Part shown: piece after piece, positions 6,164 through 11,130 of the stretch
Numbering within the stretch: position 1 is the stretch's first letter
Layout of the letters: each line of letters opens with the position of its first letter
NCBI GenBank assembly: GCA_022425465.1
Contig: JAKMFK010000062.1
Location: 1-11,130, forward strand
DNA length: 11,130 nt
From: Bacteroidia bacterium
GTDB taxonomy: Bacteria; Bacteroidota; Bacteroidia; NS11-12g; UBA9320
Direction of reading: 5' to 3'
Made by a program: the position numbers and the translations under genes
The notes under the pieces: model-generated
Told to the model about the DNA's origin: nothing
The model's input: the letters and a program-made list of their open reading frames with translations, nothing else
Databases searched by the model: none

Positions 6164-6358
6164 ATGAGTAAGATAGTAGAAATTTGGAAGGCTACCACGG
6201 ACGAGTTAATCAACAAAGTAACTTGGCCTTCGTGGGAAGAGTTAAGAAGTAGTACATCGATTGTACTGATTGCGTCTATCTTATTTGCTTTGGTTATATT
6301 ATTGATTGACAAAGCTTTTGGCGGAGTCATGGATATACTTTATAGTCTTTTACAATAA
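6164..6358 (+). CDS. secE: Preprotein translocase subunit SecE
   Basis: SecE is the small clamp subunit of the SecYEG inner-membrane channel. The 64-residue protein has an amphipathic N-terminal helix (3-17), the family signature KVTWPSWEEL (18-27) and one membrane span at about 31-49, the single-span short form common outside gamma-proteobacteria. I chose the ATG at 6164. An in-frame GTG at 6119 would add 15 residues, but its DNA lies inside tRNA-Trp, so it is not the real start. The next gene, nusG, begins 2 nt after the stop, indicating tight coupling. Confidence 0.95.
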   Translation: MSKIVEIWKATTDELINKVTWPSWEELRSSTSIVLIASILFALVILLIDKAFGGVMDILYSLLQ

Positions 6359-6360
6359 AA

Positions 6361-6918
6361 ATGGATACAATCGAAAAGACTCAAGAGGATTTTAAGTGGT
6401 ACGTTGTTCGTGCTATAAGTGGTTCTGAAAAGAAAGTAAAAGCCATTATTGAATCTGAGTTGGCATATGCCAAGCTGACAAAGTATGTTCCTGAAATTCT
6501 TATACCTACTCAAAAGGTGTATGAGATAAAGAATGGTAAAAAGACATCCAAAGAAAAAAGTTATTTCCCTGGTTACATACTGATTCACGCTAATTTAGTT
6601 GGAGAAGTTGTGCCAACAATTCGTGCTGTAAATGGTGTAGTTGGGTTTCTTGGACAAGATGGCGAGCCAGTCCCAATGAGACAGACAGAGGTTAATCGAA
6701 TCTTTGGTCAAGTGGATGAAGGTAACCAAGAAGGTGAAAGTGCACTTAACCCATATATTGTTGGTGAATTTGTGAAAGTCACCGATGGACCTTTTAGTGG
6801 TTTCAGTGGTGTGATTGAGGAAGTAAATGAAGACAAGAAAAAACTTAAGGTTATGGTGAAAATTTTCGGTAGAAAAACACCATTAGAGTTAAATTATATA
6901 CAAGTAGAAAAAGAATAA
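6361..6918 (+). CDS. nusG: Transcription termination/antitermination factor NusG
   Basis: The 185-residue NusG binds the RNA polymerase clamp and increases processivity, and couples transcription to translation or Rho. It has an N-terminal NGN domain at about residues 11-115 ([20 protein letters not shown], then [12 protein letters not shown]) and a C-terminal KOW domain at about 134-165 ([23 protein letters not shown]). Length is normal for Bacteroidota NusG. It directly follows secE and lies 5 nt before rplK, so secE-nusG-rplK behave as one operon. Confidence 0.97.
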   Translation: MDTIEKTQEDFKWYVVRAISGSEKKVKAIIESELAYAKLTKYVPEILIPTQKVYEIKNGKKTSKEKSYFPGYILIHANLVGEVVPTIRAVNGVVGFLGQDGEPVPMRQTEVNRIFGQVDEGNQEGESALNPYIVGEFVKVTDGPFSGFSGVIEEVNEDKKKLKVMVKIFGRKTPLELNYIQVEKE

Positions 6919-6923
6919 GCTTT

Positions 6924-7367
6924 ATGGCAAAGCAAATAAAAGGTTTCGTAAAATTACAAGTTCGAGGTGGAGCAGCTAATCCTGCACCTCCAGTTGGTCC
7001 AGCACTTGGTGCTAAGGGAGTTAATATCATGGATTTCTGTAAGCAATTCAATGGCAGAACACAAGACAAGGCAGGTAAAGTTTTACCTGTAGTAATTACA
7101 GTTTATCAGGATAGCTCTTTTGACTTTATTATAAAGACACCACCTGCAGCTGCTCAATTATTAGAGGTTGCTAAAAAGAAGAGTGGATCTGCTGAACCAA
7201 ATAGAGAAAAGGTTGCAAAGGTTACTTGGGATCAAGTAAAAGCCATTGCTGAAGACAAGATGGCTGACTTGAATGCAATGACTACTGCATCTGCAATGAA
7301 AATGGTTGCAGGTACTGCAAGAAGCATGGGTATTACTGTTACCGGACAGTTTCCGGAAGATAATTAA
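6924..7367 (+). CDS. rplK: 50S ribosomal protein uL11
   Basis: uL11 forms the base of the GTPase-associated stalk with 23S rRNA. The 147-residue protein has the proline-rich N-terminal motif PPVGPALG (22-29), the linker region, and a C-terminal RNA-binding domain (TVTGQFPED at the end). Length is normal (about 142-147). It is 5 nt downstream of nusG and 18 nt upstream of rplA, so no room exists between nusG and rplK for a separate L1-type leader. If autoregulation by uL1 occurs, the site would have to overlap nusG. Confidence 0.98.
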   Translation: MAKQIKGFVKLQVRGGAANPAPPVGPALGAKGVNIMDFCKQFNGRTQDKAGKVLPVVITVYQDSSFDFIIKTPPAAAQLLEVAKKKSGSAEPNREKVAKVTWDQVKAIAEDKMADLNAMTTASAMKMVAGTARSMGITVTGQFPEDN

Positions 7368-7385
7368 TATTATCGATTATAAACA

Positions 7386-8081
7386 ATGGGAAAAATTACA
7401 AAGAAAAGAAAAGAAGCTTTGTCTTTATACGACAAAGACGCTATTTACAGTCTTACAGAGGCTTGTGAAATAGTCAAGAAAATTACAAAAACAAAGTTTG
7501 ACTCGTCTGTCGACCTAGATGTAAAATTGGGTGTGGATCCACGTCAGGCCAACCAAATGGTAAGGGGAACAGCTTCATTACCTCATGGTATTGGTAAGGA
7601 AGTGCGAGTTCTTGCATTGGTTACTCCAGATAAAGAGGAGGAAGCTAAAGCTGCTGGTGCTGACTTTGTGGGCTTAGACGAGTATGTTACTAAAATTGAA
7701 GGTGGATGGTTAGACATTGACGTTATTATAACCATGCCTGCTGTTATGGGTAAAATTGGTAGATTAGGTCGAGTTTTAGGACCTAGAAATTTGATGCCTA
7801 ACCCAAAAAGTGGAACGGTTACCATGGATATTGGTAAAGCAGTTAAAGAAATCAAAGCAGGTAAAATTGATTTCAAGGTTGACAAAACAGGTATTATTCA
7901 CACTTCAATTGGCAAAGCATCTTTTGAGGCTGATAAGATTTATGATAATGCCAAAGAACTTATCGATACCCTAAATCGATTAAAGCCTAGTTCAGCGAAA
8001 GGAACTTATTTTCAGAGTGTAACCGTATCAAGTACCATGAGCCCAGGGGTGAAGGTAGATACAAAAACATTAATTGTTTAA
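7386..8081 (+). CDS. rplA: 50S ribosomal protein uL1
   Basis: uL1 forms the mobile L1 stalk near the E site and in many bacteria represses its own operon by binding a mimic of its rRNA site. The 231-residue protein is normal length. Recognisable conserved parts are [19 protein letters not shown] near residue 50, the [20 protein letters not shown] segment and [13 protein letters not shown]. The basic RNA-binding face is visible as scattered Lys/Arg. Followed by rplJ after 19 nt. Confidence 0.98.
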   Translation: MGKITKKRKEALSLYDKDAIYSLTEACEIVKKITKTKFDSSVDLDVKLGVDPRQANQMVRGTASLPHGIGKEVRVLALVTPDKEEEAKAAGADFVGLDEYVTKIEGGWLDIDVIITMPAVMGKIGRLGRVLGPRNLMPNPKSGTVTMDIGKAVKEIKAGKIDFKVDKTGIIHTSIGKASFEADKIYDNAKELIDTLNRLKPSSAKGTYFQSVTVSSTMSPGVKVDTKTLIV

Positions 8082-8100
8082 CCATCTAGAAAGTACAGTA

Positions 8101-8622
8101 ATGAATAAAAACGAAAAAAATAATATTATAGATGAGTTAGCAGTAAATCTTAAAGAATATCAGTATGTATATGTAACTGATAGTTCTAATTTATCTGCAA
8201 ATTCGAATAACGACTTACGGAAGTTGTTACATAAAAATGGCGTCAAAATGCAGGTTATTAAAAACACATTTGTTCACAAAGCTCTTGAGCGGAGTGAAAC
8301 AGAATGGGGTGACCTAAAAGACACATTGGTAGGTACAACTGCACTCTTATTTGCTTCCAACCCAAAAGCTCCTGCTATCGCTATAAAAGAGTTTCGTAAA
8401 AATAGTGATAGACCGTTACTAAAAGGGGCTTACATCGACTCGGATATCTTTATCGGTGACGATCAATTAGGTACATTAATTGATCTTAAAACGAGAGAGG
8501 AACTTGTCGGAGAAATTATCGGATTGCTACGCTCTCCCGCAAACAATGTTATTTCTTCACTTCAATCTGGAGGAAATACAATTGCAGGCTTAGTAAAAGC
8601 ATTATCTGAACGAGAAAATTAA
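8101..8622 (+). CDS. rplJ: 50S ribosomal protein uL10
   Basis: uL10 anchors bL12 dimers to uL11 and 23S rRNA in the stalk. I use the ATG at 8101, giving 173 residues and an N-terminus MNKNEKNNIIDELAVNL. An in-frame TTG at 8074 would add nine residues and overlap rplA, and is less likely. Conserved pieces are YVTDSSNLSANSNNDLRK, a strand-helix segment VIKNTFVHKAL, LVGTTALLFA and the C-terminal helix used for bL12 binding. The 19-nt gap after rplA leaves no room for the long L10 leader known in enterobacteria. Confidence 0.96.
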   Translation: MNKNEKNNIIDELAVNLKEYQYVYVTDSSNLSANSNNDLRKLLHKNGVKMQVIKNTFVHKALERSETEWGDLKDTLVGTTALLFASNPKAPAIAIKEFRKNSDRPLLKGAYIDSDIFIGDDQLGTLIDLKTREELVGEIIGLLRSPANNVISSLQSGGNTIAGLVKALSEREN

Positions 8623-8652
8623 TTATTAAAAAACAACAAAACAAAAACAACA

Positions 8653-9033
8653 ATGGCTGACATTAAAAAATTAGCAGAAGAATTGGTTAATCTTTCAGTG
8701 AAAGATGTAAACGAATTAGCAACTGTACTTAAAGACGAGTATGGTATTGAGCCAGCAGCAGCGGCAGTAGCAGTTGCAGCAGGACCAGCAGCAGGTGGTG
8801 ATGCAGGAGGCGGTGAAGAAAAATCAGAATTCACTGTATTGCTTAAATCTGCAGGAGCTTCTAAGTTAAACGTAGTTAAAGCTGTAAAGACTTTGACTGG
8901 TCTTGGACTTAAAGAAGCAAAAGAATTAGTAGACTCAGCTCCAAAGGAAATTAAAGAGAATGTTTCTAAAGATGAAGCAGATGCACTTAAAACAGCCTTA
9001 GAAGAAGCAGGAGCTGAAGTTGAGCTTAAATAA
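8653..9033 (+). CDS. rplL: 50S ribosomal protein bL12 (L7/L12)
   Basis: bL12 forms the multi-copy stalk that recruits translational GTPases. The 126-residue protein has the N-terminal dimerisation/uL10-binding helices (1-33), an Ala/Gly/Pro-rich flexible hinge (34-54, [15 protein letters not shown]) and the globular C-terminal domain (57-126, with [16 protein letters not shown], then [14 protein letters not shown] and [14 protein letters not shown]). Length is usual. It follows rplJ by 30 A-rich bases and ends shortly before a terminator-like hairpin. Confidence 0.98.
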   Translation: MADIKKLAEELVNLSVKDVNELATVLKDEYGIEPAAAAVAVAAGPAAGGDAGGGEEKSEFTVLLKSAGASKLNVVKAVKTLTGLGLKEAKELVDSAPKEIKENVSKDEADALKTALEEAGAEVELK

Positions 9034-9054
9034 TTTTTAAAAACAATGCGTTCG

Positions 9055-9091
9055 AAAGACCCCTGTTTTCAGTGGGTCTTTTGGCGTTTTT
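9055..9091 (+). terminator. Attenuator-like terminator between rplL and rpoB
   Basis: AAAGACCC (9055-9062) pairs with GGGTCTTT (9074-9081), capped by CTG/CAG around TTTT with one unpaired T at 9073. A T-rich segment follows (TTTT, then GTTTTT to 9091). It lies just after the rplL stop and 41 bases before the rpoB start. A partial terminator here would let ribosomal protein genes be transcribed more than rpoB, as known for rplL-rpoB in E. coli; the strength here cannot be read from sequence. Confidence 0.6.
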
Positions 9092-9131
9092 ATAATTTTC
9101 TATTCCATTAACACCAAAAAATTACAACACC

Positions 9132-11130
9132 TTGTCATCAAAATATAACGAAAGAATAAATTTTGGGAAGATTGCTAAGGTAATCGATTACCCAGATTTC
9201 TTGGATGTTCAGTTGAAATCCTTTCAGGAGTTTTTCCAATTGCAGACATCTTCGGAAGACAGAAAATTTGAGGGATTGTTCAAAGTTTTTAGTGAAAACT
9301 TTCCAATCACTGATACACGTAACATATTCGTACTTGAATTTTTAGACTACTTTGTTGACCCGCCAAGATACACCATACAAGAGTGTATCGAGCGTGGTCT
9401 TACCTACGCCGTTCCTCTCAAGGCTAAATTAAAACTTAGCTGTAATGACGTGGAACACGAGGATTTTGAAACCGTAGTTCAAGATGTCTATTTGGGTACA
9501 CTCCCATACATGTCACCAACAGGTTCTTTTATAATCAATGGTGCTGAACGTGTAATTGTATCTCAACTCCATCGTTCACCAGGTGTATTTTTTGGTCAAT
9601 CTTACCACACCAACGGAACTAAATTATATTCTGCGAGAATCATTCCATTCAAAGGAAGTTGGATTGAGTTCGCTACTGACGTAAATAACGTTATGTATGC
9701 TTACATTGATCGAAAAAAGAAATTCCCAGTAACTACATTGTTAAGAGCAATTGGATACGAAACCGATAAAGATATTTTAGATTTATTCGGACTTGCCGAA
9801 GATGTAAAAGTTACCAAAACTGGTCTCAAGAAAGTTTTAGGTAGAAGGTTAGCAGCAAGAGTTCTTCGTTCTTGGATCGAGGATTTCGTAGATGAAGACA
9901 CAGGAGAAGTAGTTTCTATTGAACGTAATGAAGTTGTAATAGAAAGGGATACTGTACTGGAAGAAGAACATCTTGCTGAAATACTTGAGTCAGGTGTAAA
10001 AACCATTATATTAAGTAAAGAGAATGATGATAAAAATGATTTTCAAATTATTCTCAATACGCTTCAAAAAGATACTTCGAACTCCGGAAAAGAAGCAGTT
10101 GAACATATTTACCGTCAGTTAAGAAATACGGATCCACCTGATGAAGAAACAGCTCGTGGAATCATTGAAAGATTATTCTTCTCTGACAAAAGATATGACT
10201 TAGGAGAAGTAGGGAGATATCGGATTAACAAAAAATTAGAGTTAGACATTGACAGTAATAATCGTGTATTAACTAACCAAGATATCATTTCTATTATTCA
10301 ATATCTTATTGAGCTTGTTAATTCAAGAACAGATGTGGATGATATCGATCACTTAAGTAACAGAAGAGTTAGAACCGTTGGAGAGCAGTTATATAATCAA
10401 TTTGGTGTAGGACTTGCAAGAATGGCAAGAACTATTCGTGAACGAATGAATATTCGTGACAACGAGGTATTTACTCCAACTGATTTAGTAAATGCAAGAA
10501 CTCTATCCTCAGTAATTAACTCATTCTTTGGAACAAACCAATTATCTCAGTTTATGGATCAAACGAATCCTTTGGCTGAGGTGACTCACAAAAGAAGAAT
10601 GTCTGCCTTGGGACCTGGTGGTCTTTCAAGAGAAAGAGCAGGTTTTGAGGTAAGGGATGTTCACTATACCCACTATGGTCGTTTATGTACGATTGAAACA
10701 CCTGAGGGGCCAAATATTGGTCTTATTTCATCACTTTGTGTTCATGCTAAAATTAACAATCTTGGTTTTATTGAAACACCATACAGAAAGGTTGAGAAAG
10801 GTAGAGTTAAGATTGAAGAAGATGTTGTTTATCTAAGTGCTGAAGAAGAAGACGAACATATCATTGCACAAGCAAATTCACCTTTTGACAAAAAAGGAGT
10901 GTTGCAAAATGATTTGGTAAAAGCCCGTTTTGAAGGTGATTTCCCGATTGAAGATAAGAGTAAAATTGATTATATGGACGTTGCTCCTAATCAAATTGTT
11001 TCTATCGCTGCATCATTAATTCCATTTCTTGAACACGATGATGCTAACCGTGCTCTGATGGGATCAAACATGCAACGTCAGGCTGTTCCAATTATGAATC
11101 CTGAAGCTCCTATTGTAGGTACAGGTCTTG
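9132..11130 (+). CDS. rpoB: RNA polymerase beta subunit, 5' part
   Basis: The reading frame is open to the window end, 666 codons with no stop. The N-terminus reads [20 protein letters not shown], matching the beta-subunit family start, then [21 protein letters not shown] (about residue 149) and the fork/rifampicin region at 466-498 ([20 protein letters not shown]). E. coli resistance positions Gln513, Asp516, His526, Arg529, Ser531 and Leu533 are all the sensitive-type residues. No ATG lies in frame between the upstream stop (9093) and the protein body, so TTG at 9132 is the best start. Full length is about 1270 residues in Bacteroidota, so about half is present. It is probably co-transcribed with rpoC beyond the window. 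Confidence 0.97.
   Translation, partial: MSSKYNERINFGKIAKVIDYPDFLDVQLKSFQEFFQLQTSSEDRKFEGLFKVFSENFPITDTRNIFVLEFLDYFVDPPRYTIQECIERGLTYAVPLKAKLKLSCNDVEHEDFETVVQDVYLGTLPYMSPTGSFIINGAERVIVSQLHRSPGVFFGQSYHTNGTKLYSARIIPFKGSWIEFATDVNNVMYAYIDRKKKFPVTTLLRAIGYETDKDILDLFGLAEDVKVTKTGLKKVLGRRLAARVLRSWIEDFVDEDTGEVVSIERNEVVIERDTVLEEEHLAEILESGVKTIILSKENDDKNDFQIILNTLQKDTSNSGKEAVEHIYRQLRNTDPPDEETARGIIERLFFSDKRYDLGEVGRYRINKKLELDIDSNNRVLTNQDIISIIQYLIELVNSRTDVDDIDHLSNRRVRTVGEQLYNQFGVGLARMARTIRERMNIRDNEVFTPTDLVNARTLSSVINSFFGTNQLSQFMDQTNPLAEVTHKRRMSALGPGGLSRERAGFEVRDVHYTHYGRLCTIETPEGPNIGLISSLCVHAKINNLGFIETPYRKVEKGRVKIEEDVVYLSAEEEDEHIIAQANSPFDKKGVLQNDLVKARFEGDFPIEDKSKIDYMDVAPNQIVSIAASLIPFLEHDDANRALMGSNMQRQAVPIMNPEAPIVGTGL

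Noticed and set aside
6055..6330. Reverse-strand ORF of 91 codons across tRNA-Trp and secE
   Set aside because: Antisense to real genes; the GGEIRTPDTWFWRP-like peptide is again a tRNA complement artefact.
8619..8834. Reverse-strand Ala/Ser/Pro-rich ORF opposite rplL
   Set aside because: Low-complexity antisense of the bL12 hinge; no family likeness.
1..11130. CRISPR array, defence island, phage or insertion sequence
   Set aside because: No regularly spaced repeats, transposase or defence-family protein is visible; apart from the first kilobase the content is ordinary housekeeping.

Overview
This window is a piece of a Bacteroidota chromosome. It is AT-rich, and its two clearest promoters match the Bacteroidota pattern (TTG or TTTG, about 18-19 bases, then TAnnTTTG). 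Genes generally lack Shine-Dalgarno sequences, and the tRNA genes do not encode CCA. The order tRNAs, tuf, tRNA-Trp, secE, nusG, rplK, rplA, rplJ, rplL, rpoB is the conserved bacterial translation/transcription cluster. The proteins look closest to Flavobacteriia-like Bacteroidota, but I would not place it below phylum with confidence.

Layout. (1) 1-587: the C-terminal third of a PLP-dependent acyltransferase of the glycine C-acetyltransferase / 8-amino-7-oxononanoate synthase / serine palmitoyltransferase family. Its upstream part is missing or scrambled, and homology stops abruptly at an in-frame TAG at 159. (2) 584-1485: a membrane-anchored helix-hairpin-helix protein that appears split into two frames. 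(3) 1550-2689: an intact acyl-CoA dehydrogenase. (4) 2740-4192: rpsU, a tyrosine recombinase of the XerC/XerD type, and a hibernation-promoting-factor homologue, probably one transcript from a good promoter at 2693-2721. (5) 4256-4818: a strong promoter, a structured leader with a boxA-like element, and tRNA-Thr(TGT), tRNA-Tyr(GTA), tRNA-Gly(TCC) and tRNA-Thr(GGT). A structured spacer of 125 nt lies before the last tRNA. (6) 4861-9033: tuf, tRNA-Trp(CCA), secE, nusG, rplK, rplA, rplJ, rplL, all on the + strand and tightly packed. (7) 9055-9091: an attenuator-like hairpin. (8) 9132 to the window end: rpoB, 5' part only, probably with a TTG start.

How it works together. The right two thirds form one growth-rate-linked block that supplies tRNAs, EF-Tu, the SecE translocase subunit, the elongation factor NusG, the L1 and L10/L12 stalk proteins and the RNA polymerase beta subunit. 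The rpsU-xerC-hpf group adds ribosome-associated factors next to a recombinase.

I found no defence system, mobile element, CRISPR array or other clearly new system. The points worth a second look are the abrupt 5' edge of the first gene with an adjacent long hairpin, the frame-split HHH gene, the structured tRNA spacer, and the leader and attenuator signals around the tuf-rpoB block.
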